64,000 nucleotides of DNA from Aphrocallistes beatrix (Eukaryota > Porifera > Hexactinellida > Sceptrulophora > Aphrocallistidae). A program made the position numbers and the translations under genes. Shown piece by piece: positions 1 through 10,353 of this stretch. How positions within the stretch are numbered: the first letter of the stretch is position 1; each line of letters starts with the position of its first letter. The DNA is taken from contig OY725499.1 in assembly GCA_963281255.1 (NCBI GenBank), positions 1,434,096-1,498,095 of the forward strand. The letters run 5' to 3'. The notes beneath the pieces are model-generated. The model did not search any database. It saw only the letters and a list, made by a program, of their open reading frames with translations, and had not been told where the DNA came from.

Positions 1-104
1 TGGCTGCCTTACTAATCTATTGTTATTATATAGGAACCATATCCATACCATTTCTAGTATATAAGTGTCACAAAAATTTAATTCTTCATTCATTTTTCAG
101 TAAC

Positions 105-428
105 ATGTCTTCTTCATTATTAATACCAGATAATCACTTGAATATTTGGGATGATTACCACGTGGATTTACTGAACAAAGTATGCCGTTTTTGTTATATC
201 CGCCTATCGCAAAAAGATTTACCTAAGAAAAATTTGCGACAGCCTCCTACTAATCTGGTGATTGACAGAGCTTATAAGTTTTACAACATAGATTTTCGCG
301 CTGAAATAATCGATCTCTTTAAGCTAAAGATATTTTGTTGTAGTTGTAGATATCGGTTATCAGACTTAGAAAGTGGAAAACTATACACAAATGGCATTCC
401 AATAGATCTAATATTGAATCCAACCTAA
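105..428 (+). pseudogene. N-terminal part of an unnamed zinc-cluster protein of a repetitive family
   Basis: A 107-residue reading frame starts at an ATG four bases after a good 3' splice-acceptor-like sequence (pyrimidine run then TTTTTCAG), so the ATG could lie at the start of the second exon. It holds a CRFC pair near residues 27-30 and a CCSC cluster near 77-80, which look like one zinc-binding unit; no known domain is certain. The frame stops at 426-428. The C-terminal part continues in another frame from 469, so the gene carries at least one frameshift. The arrangement (Cys-pair head, then a large unique protein) resembles multicopy proteins I recall from invertebrate repeats, but I cannot name the family. 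Function unknown. Confidence 0.45.
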
Positions 429-468
429 ATGTCGAAATTCCATGCAACATTACTCGTAAGGCGATTCT

Positions 469-1765
469 TTGTGTCCCTACAGATCGATGAAACGCCCACA
501 ATCTTCTCTGCAGGCTGGAAAACTCTTCGCAGAAAGGATAGAGTCTAGTGGATACACTGAAAATCTCACTACTAACTTCCTAGTAAGTAGTCTCGAAGGT
601 TCAGTTAGTAACAATAGCCTTATTACTCCATTTAATGCCCTATCATTACATCATCCATTCGATTCGAATAATCAATTAGCTGTGGCTACAATTCCGTATA
701 AGAGTGCAAAACAGAATATTAGTAATCACGTTTTAAGTAGAGAGGCAGTTCGAGATATGCAGAAGTTAGGTCACCTTGGTTTGGGGAAAAAGTCGTATTT
801 CGAGCTGGGTAGAATTCTTCGCAAAGAAGGAATTCATTTTCCCACGGGGAGAATAAAAGGAACATGGGACGAAAAATGGTCAATATTTGGAGAAATATTT
901 ACTTCAGTATCTATCAAAATGATCCGTTCAGAAACACAAAACTTTGAACTGGTTCCAATTAGAATTTGTACCGATGTTGAAAGATTATTGAATATAATCA
1001 TATATAAACAATCGAATAGAATCTCGAGGCTTGAAGTACAACTGGATGGCGGTAAACAATTCCTCAAGCTGTCTGTAAATATAGTTTCAATGCTTCCAAA
1101 TAGTCTGTATATAGCAAATCCTAAAAGCGTTCTTTCAAACTTTGTAATCGCGATGGGTCACGCATCCGAAAATTCAGAAAACTTGCGCTCATTACTAAAT
1201 TTAACATCTATTCGAAACATCTTTAACTTGGATATTCCGACCAAATTGCATGCGATTTTAAAGTGGCTGCTAAGCTCGTTGGAATTCAGCAAGCATCTTT
1301 GCCCATTTTGTATATGGCGGAAGAATACAAAATGTACCAGAACACCTCTTCGTGCAAGAAGGTATAAGAAATTAAGCAAGGATTTTCATTCAAAAAATAA
1401 TAGCGTATCCCATAAACTAATTATCAAGTGATCAGATTCACCTATAGAAATACTTGCTCTTGCACCTCTCCATATACTTCTTGGTCTCGTCAATCGGTTG
1501 TACGGTGTAGCTAGGCCATCTCAGAATGCGACTAACCGATATGATCGTTTACTGTATAAACAACACTGTCAAGCTTTGCAAAGATGCAAAGTATATCGAT
1601 CTGAGTACTGGGAAGGCGTTCTAGAAGGTAACTCTTGCTCTCGACTTTTGGATAATTTAGATATTATACCATTATACCATTCCTAGTCATCATACCTCTT
1701 TGTTAAACGCCCTAAAATCATTAAAGATGGTAAAAGACAGGTGTTTTGGTATTTTAAGAAAGCCT
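469..1765 (+). pseudogene. Central and C-terminal part of the same decayed repetitive-family protein
   Basis: The 320-residue frame ending at 1431 continues in the same frame beyond its TGA (1429-1431) to 1686, so that stop is a premature one. Recognisable blocks are LDGGKQFLKLSVNI (about residues 187-200), a CPFC pair near residues 277-280 and, after the stop, APLHILLGLVNRLYG followed by EGVLEGNSCSRLLDNL. I recall this block order in uncharacterised multicopy proteins of invertebrates but know no established name. A further frame change near 1686 leads into NALKSLKMVKDRCFG, which runs straight into the MITE at 1766. One stop, at least two frameshifts and a MITE insertion make this a dead copy. 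It may derive from an unclassified DNA transposon. Confidence 0.5.
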
Positions 1766-2155
1766 GGGGCCTTATTCACTAAGAAAACTTAAGATTTGCT
1801 TAACTTTTGAATCTTCAAAATTAGAAGAGATTTTTAAAGAATTCAAATAGATTGCATACTCTATTAATTTTAAGTGGTACAATTGAAATGCTTGACAAAT
1901 TTTGACTCATTTGTTAAACTTTTCAGAAAGTTACGTAATATTATAAGTTAAGTATGACGTCATAATACTTAAGTATGACATCACGAATATTTCGAGAGTG
2001 ACTTGGAACATTTCCAGTATTTAGGTAGTTTATATTTCTATTGGCATCATTGAATATCTATTTACCCAAATCGTAATGCAACTCTTCAAAATTTCCACTA
2101 TATATAGTTATATAAAGTTAAGCAAATCTTAAGTTTTCTTAGTGAATAAGTCCCC
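1766..2155. mobile_element. 390-bp MITE with ~40-bp terminal inverted repeats
   Basis: Both ends carry the same inverted sequence, beginning GGGGCCTTATTCACTAAGAA on the left and its complement, ending TTAGTGAATAAGTCCCC, on the right, with about 40 bases nearly fully paired. No coding capacity. It interrupts the reading frame of the upstream pseudogene. A relative with the same end lies at 39258. The superfamily is unclear because I see no convincing target duplication. The interior holds one TGACGTCA octamer (about 1954). Confidence 0.75.
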
Positions 2156-2717
2156 AATAAATCAGATATGGGTAGCTATGATATTGGGAATGGATTTAGC
2201 ACCAAACATAGATAGACCTATGAGTATGTGTGATTTAATTATTGCTGTTTTCAAATACCTTTGGCCAGGCTGTGCATATATGTGGATACTGTATATGTAT
2301 AGACTGGGTGATTAATAAGAAACAGGCCTGGGGTATGAATATTTTGCCCGTTGGCTTGGTCCACAAATCTCAGCAAGTTTTCGTCAATTTTTCGTCTCTA
2401 TTTAATCATATATTAAATGCTACTCATAAATGATTTTTAGAAACGTAATTTGGGATTGGTTGATACATTTTTAACGGAATGTCATTAAATTCCTTCATTA
2501 GTATATACGCCTATATTGCACTTTAGACCATTTCGTAACTCTATGCAAAGTATTGAATGAAAAAATCCCCAAAATGTAATAATGAATTAGATTGATATGT
2601 GATACATAGTTCACATTCTAAGAGTACATAATATTTTAGACAACCTTATATTCAAAATTTTCAAAATATAAGATTTATCGGATATTCCTACAATTAAAAT
2701 TCGAGTAATATTTATTT
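2156..2717. other. No clear feature; possible debris of the upstream pseudogene
   Basis: The sequence just right of the MITE could continue the interrupted gene, since short open stretches exist up to about 2430, but none shows a motif I trust. The rest is AT-rich with no recognisable element. Confidence 0.3.
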
Positions 2718-2843
2718 ACGAGCGCGATTCGCTTGCTAACGTTGGGCGTTTAACAGAGACAAAATGTTCAGCGGATGCGCCCTTTGGGCGCCTGTGCTCA
2801 GATTAATCATGAGGTCACAACAGAGTGATGAGTCATCATTTTA
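2718..2843 (+). repeat. Family I repeat, truncated and diverged copy
   Basis: The GC-rich head (GAGCGCGATTCGCTTGC), the CGCCCTTTGGGCGCCTG palindrome and the AGAGTGATGAGTCATCAT block are present, but the segment between the head and the AP-1-like site is deleted and the tail is missing. An old copy. Confidence 0.7.
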
Positions 2844-3238
2844 AATAAGAGTTTCACGGTATTTAACCATTGATTACTTCTTATGTGCAAAATACAAAAA
2901 GGTGGAAAATTGTGATAATTCTCTCTCTAACTACGTACAAACTAACATGTACTATAAGAATAATATTTCATATTGATCATGACCCAATCTCCCATGGTTA
3001 AGTAGGATATTTTCTTGCCTTTGTGATTCTTCTTAGGGCCGATTGGGTACACTCCTGGTTTTCTCGTGCAATTTCACTCAATTCTTGCCCATTCTTTACC
3101 ATTGTTTCCGAGATATTGACTGGCTGACCCTGTATGTACCCTTTAGCCAGGAACCCTTTTCAACAGTCTGTCAAGATGAAATTGATAATTTTAAAAGTTG
3201 AATATTTATTACGTTTAAACCGTAAACAATAGCAAAAC
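2844..3238. other. Nothing recognised
   Basis: AT-rich unique-looking sequence without an open frame, repeat unit or inverted repeat that I can support. Confidence 0.3.
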
Positions 3239-3240
3239 TA

Positions 3241-4443
3241 CAGCCTGTTTCATAATTATTGGTACTAATAGGAAATAGATCATTTCTTCATGTATTTCTT
3301 CAACAGTGTTGCAATTCACCCATAAATGGTTTAGGAAGTTATTTTACCTCATGCTCTCCCATTAGGCTGCAAATTACAACTAAATTATCCCTATTTTCGA
3401 GTTTGCATCCAAAATAGAGAGGGAAGGCTCCAGTTTTTTGATGTTCTTTTTACAGCCTATTTTTATTTTATATTTCGTTTTAAAATTAACAATTCTTATT
3501 TCTTTCAATTAATTAGTAACTAAAATGACTCAAAAAGATCGTAAGGATGTTATTAAAATCCTGTATGACTCTGGAATAACATCTCCGACAGAAATTTGCC
3601 GCAGAACATACATCCCCAGAATGACTGTTTTTCGCACTTTGAAACTTATCCTTGAGAATAAGTCACTTCAGCATAAACAGGGAGCAGGTCGACCTTCGAC
3701 TATCACTTTTCTGCAGAAACAATCCTTAATTACTACTTTAAAACGCTCACCGACGATGTCTATTCGTAATTTGAGAGGGAAATTAGCAGCTACTTATCCC
3801 AATGCACCTTTGACTACTACTGTCAGGGGGTCATTCATCACACCTTTAACTGCCGAAAAGAGAGTTGTTTGGGCTAAAAATAATCTTAAACAGAACTGGG
3901 AAATAGTTATCTTCACAGACGAGTGCTCAGTTTGGTTATTTTAACTCTGCTCGTTACATCGATACTCTAGATGAATGCCTGCTAGAAATTGCTGATTTTT
4001 TCTTTCCTGAAGGCTGGGTACTACAGGAGGATAACTCGCCAATTCACACTTCAAGCCTCAGTAAAGCATGGAAGTCCGACAGAAACATTGCTCAATTAGC
4101 TTGGCCAAGCAATTCCCCTGATCTTAACCCAATTGAGAACCTCTGGGGAGTACTAAAGCAGCGTCTCTCAACAGAACACTTCTCCAATTTGTCGGAATTA
4201 AAAGAAGCCATATTGAAAGAGTGGGAGACTTTTACCCCAGATTTTCTCAGGAATTTCGTTTTTTCCATGACCAAAAGGTTTGAAACTTTGCATCCAAAGC
4301 AAAGGAGAGAAGATCAACTATTAATTTCTCTCATAAACGTTTTTTCTTTAGTCAAAATTTACATTTATTTAATCACTAGCCAATCGACAACATCTAATCA
4401 GTCAAAAAATCGTTTAAAAATAGTACCAATAATTATGAAACTG
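3241..4443 (+). mobile_element. Tc1-type DNA transposon, about 1.2 kb, internally deleted
   Basis: The left end reads CAGCCTGTTTCATAATTATT after a TA at 3239-3240, and the right end is its complement (AATAATTATGAAACTG) followed by TA at 4444-4445. The right TIR lacks a few bases present on the left. TA target duplication plus CAG ends are hallmarks of Tc1/mariner. It encodes a broken transposase in the forward direction and is close kin to the element at 11944-13318, with which it shares the protein signature GITSPTEI. Confidence 0.9.
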
Positions 4444-4446
4444 TAA
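3525..4446 (+). pseudogene. Tc1-type DD34E transposase, frameshifted and deleted
   Basis: The first frame (3525-3944) begins with a paired-type helix-turn-helix (DSGITSPTEICRRTYIPRMT) and reaches the first catalytic Asp in IFTDECSVW. It then shifts frame and loses about 60 residues found in the sister element. From 3940 the frame gives YIDTLDECL, the second Asp in LQEDNSPIH and the Glu in SPDLNPIENLWG, with 34 residues between them, so the catalytic signature is DD34E. About a dozen residues are also missing before PFIT/SFIT. The frame stays open into the right TIR and stops only on the TAA formed at the target TA. Such transposases cut at the TIRs and join them to TA sites; this one cannot be functional. 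Confidence 0.9.
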
Positions 4447-4723
4447 GTATCACAAAAACAATATATATCATATATTACACTTTGCAACAGCATACTGGTT
4501 TATGTTTTGATTTCTTTATTTTCTGGACAATTTTTATGTACTAATTTCGAATCTGTAATTCGTTTTTAGACCTAACATCTTTTTTTAACATACTTTTATT
4601 TATATCTCTTTTTTCCCCATACCTATTAAATTTCCATACATAATATTGATTAATCGATCACCTTTACCTTTGGCCTTTTAGGCATTTCTCCTTAACAAAA
4701 TCAATATTAGATGCTGTAAACTA

Positions 4724-4840
4724 GTGGTGTGCCCCGGTTTTCAAATACCCGGGTATTACCCGGTTCGAAATTTCTATTGCTATTCAAAACCCGGGTATTA
4801 CAAGTCAAAGGAACCGGGTAATTGAAGCCAATTAACCAGA
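4724..4840 (+). mobile_element. hAT-like terminus fragment
   Basis: TAGTGGTGTGCCCCGG followed by several CCCGGGTA/ACCCGGTT motifs resembles the GC-rich ends of hAT elements. A similar stretch (CAGGTATTATGTCACAAGAGAACCGG) recurs in direct orientation at 5737-5775. No transposase and no opposite end were found, so it is a fragment. Confidence 0.45.
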
Positions 4841-4900
4841 TGTTATACGATGAATAGCATTAAGATATAGCAAGTTTGTGAGAATGGATCAAGACGTAAA

Positions 4901-5161
4901 ACTACCTGAACAAAAGTATTCGTACACCCCACAATTCCCTATACAAATAGTTATAATCCTGATTTATTTAGCGAGTCAAGGTATTTAATTGGTAAGAGAT
5001 ACCCATTAATTTAACTTCAAATTCGAATTCTCCATATTCTAATTACTCAATTTTTAATCTTTCAACTTGTTTACACTCCTACAAAGTTGATTAATAAATC
5101 AGTATTATAACTATTTGTATGAGGAATTATGGGGTGTACGAATAAATTTGTTCAGGCAGTG
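4901..5161. mobile_element. Tc1-related MITE, copy 1
   Basis: The ends are CCTGAACAAAAGTATTCGTA and its complement TACGAATAAATTTGTTCAGG, and the second half is a near inverted copy of the first (CAAATAGTTATAATCCTGA pairs with TCAGTATTATAACTATTTG). Non-coding. A longer copy of the same family is at 9441-9801. Confidence 0.75.
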
Positions 5162-5919
5162 AATATATAAGTACTACATAGCATACATTGTGTCTGGAAA
5201 AATTATTGACACTAAGCTTTTACTTAATGTAGTATTAAACTCGTACATGGAAAGAGTATTATAATTTCAGGATAATTTCATTTATGTATTTTTATACCAT
5301 ATATACATCGTTTTGAGTTACACTATCATATCATGTGATCAATCAGCATCTTTTCTGGAATGCAAACTCATTCTTTGTATCATTTTTTGTCAAAATCTCA
5401 ATCACTATTTGCTATAGTATAGTAATGTTTTCTTGGTGGCATCACAAGTGTTCTTGGAAAATACACAAATTACGATCGAGTTTATGCGACTCTTTACTCG
5501 ATACATTAGTATTCTAGAAGGCCACTTCAAAAGTATTGAAAATTGGGAAAGCTGAATACTACAGTAGCAGACAGCTAGCTATGAAAATTATCTATTCATA
5601 TTAGCAACAATATTATTTATCTATTACAAGTAGTTAATGAACTACCATGTGCTACTCAATTTTCATACTAAACCTGTAACTTTGGGATATATCTCAGGGA
5701 AATCACTGCAATCGCAATGTCTGAATTGTGTAGTTATAATACCCAGGTATTATGTCACAAGAGAACCGGATCTTAGAATTTGATGATTCAGCGTCAGCGC
5801 TACTGCAAACACCCCAAGACTCATTTTGTTATGTATGCGGTCATCATATAGGTCCCAAGTAAGTGAAACATTTCATTAAAAGTGATAAATTTTCCGAAAT
5901 ATGCAGATAATCTTTCTTA
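5162..5919. other. Mostly unassigned AT-rich sequence
   Basis: Apart from the small hAT-like scrap near 5737-5775, nothing is recognisable; the short open frame at 5335-5517 has no motif and no support. Confidence 0.3.
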
Positions 5920-6225
5920 TAGCCATACACTATAATACATTTAAGATATCAAACATAAGTTGTGGCTTTGAAGTATTAATAACAATGACGATCTATTTAT
6001 TGTAGTGTCGTACTTGTACAATGATTTCTATTGTAATAGTGTAGTCATTTATTTTGTATAGAAAAGATGCGAAAAATTTTTTCCATTTTTTTTGCAGAGA
6101 TGTGAAAATTTATCATTACTTGACTCCTAAAACGTGTTCAGTGTAATATTTTGTTGATTTGTATTCACAGCCATATCTTAATCTGAACCTTTATATATTT
6201 GTCTATTCTTTCTTTTATTCTCGGT
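5920..6225 (+). repeat. Family II repeat fragment (tail half)
   Basis: The blocks GCTTTGAAGTATTAATAACA, AGTGTCGTAC, TGTATAGAAAAGATG and TTTTTTTGCAGAGATGTGAA occur in the same order as in the family II copies at 44577-46095. The GC-rich head and the last part of the tail are absent. Confidence 0.65.
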
Positions 6226-6480
6226 AAATGAAAGAATCACAGAAGAGGGAGCATATCCAAAAGTTATTTCAAGGTGGTATCACAAAACCAGCTGAGGGAA
6301 AATGATAGTATTGAGAGTAAGAAGGGTTCAGGAAAACAAAGAAAATTGATGATAAATGAGGGGAGAGCTCTAGTTCACCTGGCTATTAACAATCCTAAGA
6401 TGCGGAAATTAACGACTGAATTTATCCTGACACGTGGGCAAAACTTTCCACATGAGACTGAGGCAAGAATTGCTCAAGAG
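6226..6480 (+). pseudogene. Tc1-like transposase, N-terminal relic
   Basis: Pieces in two frames read HIQKLFQGGITKPAE (helix-turn-helix type) and then KKGSGKQRKLMINEGRALVH, which is the usual linker between the two DNA-binding subdomains of Tc1-like transposases, followed by NNPKMRKLTTE. The catalytic domain is absent because the hAT remnant begins just downstream. No TIR was identified. Confidence 0.6.
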
Positions 6481-6482
6481 AG

Positions 6483-6600
6483 GGTACAACCGCAGGTAGG
6501 GGACGACCGGGATCCCGGTTTGAGTCCCGGTCCCGGGAAATTCCGGCTATTTTTAGAGTCCCGGTCCCGGTCCCGGTTCTGGTAAATATTGATATTTTCC
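6483..6600 (-). mobile_element. hAT 3' terminus with CCCGGTCCCGG repeats
   Basis: A GC-rich block of CCGGGATCCCGG and repeated GTCCCGGTCCCGG motifs is typical of the ends of some hAT families. It lies downstream, on the minus strand, of the hAT transposase remnant at 7122-6847, so both probably belong to one element. Confidence 0.55.
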
Positions 6601-6846
6601 TGAGATTCCTAACCGGGAATGGACAACTCAAAGTTGTTAATTTAATGAATAAACATTGTCATTGAAGCTACAATTCTAAAAATGAACTTTCATCAAGTAT
6701 TAAAAGTCCTCTGGCTCTGACACAGTATTTATGAGATGGAAGAAAATATTAATGTAAACTTTTTCTTTCGTGTGGAAGTAAATCCTATAACTAACATCTA
6801 AATTACTAACTACGATCTACTAAACAACCAATATAACCCAAAGTGT

Positions 6847-7122
6847 CTATTCACTTTCTTCACTGTCACTGTTTTCACTTTCCATCTGATAAATGTCACC
6901 GTCCTGGTTTGCTTCCAATATTTCGACAGTTAAATCATTTGGTTGACTGAATGATTCTTGGGGCTGAGGATTCTGAGTATCCCATCCAATAGCTCGCAGA
7001 TTGTACTTTAGGAAAAGTAATATTTCAGTATTTGTAGGGAGCAGCCTGATTCGTCGATTGTTATTGATTATTCCAGCTATACTAAATTCAGGAAACTGTT
7101 TTTCGCTTACTTTCCAAAACAT
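6847..7122 (-). pseudogene. hAT transposase C-terminal dimerisation domain, relic
   Basis: The 91-residue frame contains FWKVSEKQFPEFS and, directly joined, IAGIINNNRRIRLLPTNTEI followed by LLFLKYNLRAIGW. In hAT transposases this is the conserved C-terminal block; the usual segment between PELS and AGxI (containing SERxFS) is missing here, so an in-frame deletion has joined the two parts. The acidic end (SENSDSEESE) is plausible for the natural C-terminus. Nothing upstream on the minus strand gives the catalytic core, so the gene is a fragment. Confidence 0.8.
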
Positions 7123-7344
7123 AAGACTGTCCCCATCAATGGATATTCTTTTGCATTCAATTGAGCCTGATCTTTTACATACCTATTGGAGATCAATGCC
7201 GAAGCGAGTGAAATTGGTGATTATTAGCAAAGGTTTATTAAGCCCAATAGATGATATAGTAATATATTCCCAAGCAGTAAATGAGATTTAGAAATGTGGA
7301 ATATAGTTGTTTTGTGTCTAAAGTACTCAATTTCATTTTGACAG

Positions 7345-7560
7345 ACTGTAAGTGGCATTCGAGCATCAAGCAACGTATCACTTGTTTGAGGAAGCGATAA
7401 ATATACTTATCATATATTATACGCGTACACTGTATTTTAGGGAGTTTAAATATTTATTATGGTTTTTTTAAAAATAGACCAAGTAATCCATGGTGAGCTA
7501 AAATTCGTACCGTTAATAGTCTATAATTACGCAGGCTGTGTACACATTATAATAGAATTT
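7345..7560 (-). mobile_element. Gypsy-type retroelement fragment
   Basis: The stretch around 7345-7400 (GCATTCGAGCATCA, GTATCACTTGTTTGA) matches the end of the integrase relic near 15210, and 7440-7550 (AAGTAATCCATGGT, AAATTCGTACCGT) matches 16270-16320. The two places therefore hold copies of one retroelement family. No readable protein remains here. Confidence 0.5.
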
Positions 7561-8104
7561 CAGCGTTCAATCACCTAAAATGGCTGAATTATAGTCTAAC
7601 ACTACCACAGCAAAACTCTTTTTAAAGAGATAAGTAAGATCTCAACTACTATAGTAGGGTATTTCGCCATGTAGGGTCCGAATTTCTCAATTATGAAGAA
7701 ATAATGCGGATATTTTATGAGTTATTAAAACATTGATGTATAACTATTTTCACAAATTTTGAAAAAATTCTTATTGTAAGCTAATTACCTTTTTAATATC
7801 CTGCGAAATTTAATCTTAAATAAGTGAACAATACTTTTATTACGTAGGACTCATAATACATTAATTACAATTAGTGATTAAGTAGTCTGTCACATATATA
7901 TCCTTATATTAAAACACGATTAATGCATATATATAAAAGCGCGCTATGGATGCTTTCGCTGTACAAACCCTTCAACTGGAGGTAGCGGATCACTGCGCGA
8001 TCTCCAACTTTATCCATTTATTTCTTTAACTCACAACCTAGCTAATTTAAATGTTAGTAAAATCAAAAGTACTCAACGAATTGACTTAAATCCTGCAATA
8101 TAAC
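7561..8104. other. Nothing recognised
   Basis: AT-rich sequence with no open frame, inverted repeat or repeat unit that I can support. Confidence 0.3.
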
Positions 8105-8112
8105 CTTGAATT

Positions 8113-8402
8113 CATAGGCGTCGGATCCACCCGGCCACCCGGCATGGGCCAGGCGGCCCTAAGAACTGCCCGGCTCTTCCCGGCCCTACCCGACATCGTC
8201 GGTTATGAGCCGGATAGGCCCTGAGGGCCTACTTGGCTGGGTAAAAGCTTACCCGATACATTCCCAAAGTCCTAGAACCGTGTATCAGGCAGTATTATGT
8301 ATTGTGCCGTGAATGTAGCGGCCCCGGAGTCGATTGGGCCGACCCCGGAGTATACGGGCCGGGCAGCCCCAAGGGCCGGTGGGCTCATTTCCGACGCCTA
8401 TG
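8113..8402. mobile_element. GC-rich hAT MITE with perfect 8-bp target duplication
   Basis: A 290-bp island that is far more GC-rich than its surroundings starts CATAGGCGTCGGA and ends with the exact complement TCCGACGCCTATG. It is flanked on both sides by CTTGAATT (8105-8112 and 8403-8410), an 8-bp duplication typical of hAT elements. Non-coding and probably young, since the duplication and TIRs are perfect. Confidence 0.88.
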
Positions 8403-8495
8403 CTTGAATTGTATTGATTTTTAAATATACAAAGTTTTAAGCCACTTGGTAACGTCCTTTTATGTTAGGCTGAGAACTTATCAATCAACCCACGT

Positions 8496-8855
8496 ACAAG
8501 CGCGCTTCGCCTGCTTGCGTTGCGGGACTGGCAGACACTTTGTATCCGCCGGAGACGCCCTTTGGGCGTCTGTGGTCACCATTGATTAATTATATGGGAG
8601 ATAACATCTCTAAATATGTCTGTCCTACTGTTATCAGCGATATCGTACGAAAAATCACCAAATTTGTTAATTTTAACAATTTTGATGCTTAATGATGACG
8701 TGATAACAGAGTGATGAGTTTTCATAATATACATTATCTATTAAAATTTCAGCCTTTCTACTCGTATTCGAGTAGAAGTCGAAACACTGAAATTTCTAAT
8801 TTTTAAAATGTGACAATGACGCCATAATTCCATGATGAGTCGACATTTTCGACAT
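8496..8855 (+). repeat. Family I repeat, copy lacking the tail
   Basis: Head, hairpin and body are present up to the second AP-1-like block and then run into a TA repeat. Its CRE-type positions are degraded (TGACGTGA and TGACGCCA). It faces the next copy (8933-9429) head-out, tails together, across about 80 bp holding a TA repeat and one 26-bp motif. Confidence 0.85.
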
Positions 8856-8879
8856 TTATATATATATATATATATACGT

Positions 8880-8907
8880 ATATCCTTACTATTAAAACTC
8901 GATTAAT
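8880..8907 (+). repeat. 26-bp motif ATCCTTACTATTAAAACTCG + ATTAAT
   Basis: This motif, or its complement, sits beside TA repeats at the edges of family I copies throughout the window: forward near 9807, 22783, 27711, 35292, 46627, 53392, 59368, 61359 and 61383, and reversed near 13811, 24005, 36810, 36840, 53255, 59200 and 63093. It is not a family I body sequence, yet it follows family I so closely that it is probably the outer end of a larger composite unit. Confidence 0.7.
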
Positions 8908-8932
8908 ATTTGTATATAGTATATATCTATAT

Positions 8933-9429
8933 CTGTTACGAATTGATTGAAGAAACTGCCAGGCGCAGAAAGCTGATTTTTGGCATGTGGGAGTCTTTTG
9001 GCTATGGCTCCAGTAAGTTCTGAGCTCAGACGAAAATGTCGACTCATCATGGAATTATGACGTCATTGTCACATTTTTAAAAGTTAAGCAACACAGTTAT
9101 TCGGGCATAACTCAGCCATTATAGGAGATAGAAGGCTGAAATTTTAATAGAATCTGTATACTACCATGTCTCACATATGATGCAACTATCATCAAAAAAT
9201 GATGACTCATCACTTTGTTATGATATCATCATTACGCATCAAAAATTTTTAAATTCACAAATTTGGTGATTTTTCGAGTGATATCGATTAGCACAGTAGG
9301 ACAGACATATTTAGAGATGTTATCTCCCTTATAATTAACCAATGTGACTCCAGGCGACCGAAGGGAGCCTCCGGCGGACACAAAGTGTCCGCCAGCCGCG
9401 CAGCGCAAGCAAGCGCGAAGCGCGCTTGT
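8933..9429 (-). repeat. Family I repeat, near full-length, inverted
   Basis: Runs from CTGTTACGAATTGATTGAAG to GAAGCGCGCTTGT with every block present. One CRE octamer is perfect (near 9058) and the other has become TGATATCA. TA repeats border both sides. Confidence 0.9.
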
Positions 9430-9440
9430 ATATATATATA

Positions 9441-9801
9441 CTGCCTGAACAAAAGTATTCGTACACCCCATAATTGCCAATACAAATAGTTATAATACTG
9501 ATTTATTTAGCGAGTCAAGGTATTTAATTGGTAAGAGATACGCTAAATTTAACTTCAAATTCGAATTACTCACTTTTTAATCTTTCAACTTGTTTACACT
9601 CCCACAAGGTTAAAACTTTTCAAACTGTGCCGCCTCATACCACCAATGCCATCATAGACAAAGGTGATCACTCGTGACATGTGGCATAGGAAAGCAAATA
9701 TCTCTACAATTAAATACTTTTACTTGCTAAATAAATCAGTATTATAACTATTAGTATGTGGAATTATGGGTACTTTTACGAATACTTTTGTTCTGGCAGT
9801 G
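9441..9801. mobile_element. Tc1-related MITE, copy 2
   Basis: Ends CTGCCTGAACAAAAGTATTC and GAATACTTTTGTTCTGGCAG are complementary. It shares its left ~110 bp with copy 1 at 4901 but has about 100 extra internal bases. It lies immediately next to the head of a family I copy, at a TA repeat, as expected for TA-targeting. Confidence 0.8.
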
Positions 9802-9853
9802 TATACATATCCTTACTATTAAAACTCGATTAATGTGTGTGTGTATATATATA

Positions 9854-10342
9854 CACTCGAACCTCTCTTATCCGGACCTCCGATATTCGGGCACCTCTCT
9901 CAACCGGGCAGCCCTTTCGACATCAATATGCATTGTCCTATTTTCAAGTCAATTATTATCCACAATTCCAGCAATCATTATCATGTAATATTATTTAATG
10001 AACTTTGATAATGAATTTGGAAGATAATTGCGACATCAACATAATATATTCAGGGGTATATACTGCTTAAAATGTATTAATCAATCGCAATGGACTAGTT
10101 TATTTTCCTTCATAGAATATCTATTTACAATCACCTCTCTTATGAGAAACACAAATTTTGATAACCTCTAAGTTCCGGGCACTAGATATTGTTTAAACTC
10201 ACCCATTATACAAATTGACAGTTTTAACACTATAAACTGCTATTCAAGTTGATTTCTGAGTTACGGGCATCTCTCTTATCCCGACCTCCGATATCCGGGC
10301 ACCCTCCGGGCCGGAACTGCCCGGATAAGAGAGGTTCGAGCA
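9854..10342. mobile_element. pogo-like MITE (ends CACTCGAACCTCTCTTATCC)
   Basis: The left end CTCGAACCTCTCTTATCCGG is complementary to the right end CCGGATAAGAGAGGTTCGAG, with TA on both sides. Subterminal repeats of CCTCCGATATYCGGGCAC occur at both ends. The CAxTCGAACCT-type end and TA duplication fit the pogo/Tigger branch of Tc1/mariner. Non-coding. A diverged relative is at 59449-59752. Confidence 0.8.
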
Positions 10343-10353
10343 TATATATATAT

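Noticed and set aside
8499..8570. CpG-island promoter at GC-rich heads
   Set aside because: The GC-rich block is the repeat's head and recurs in over 20 places without a gene downstream.
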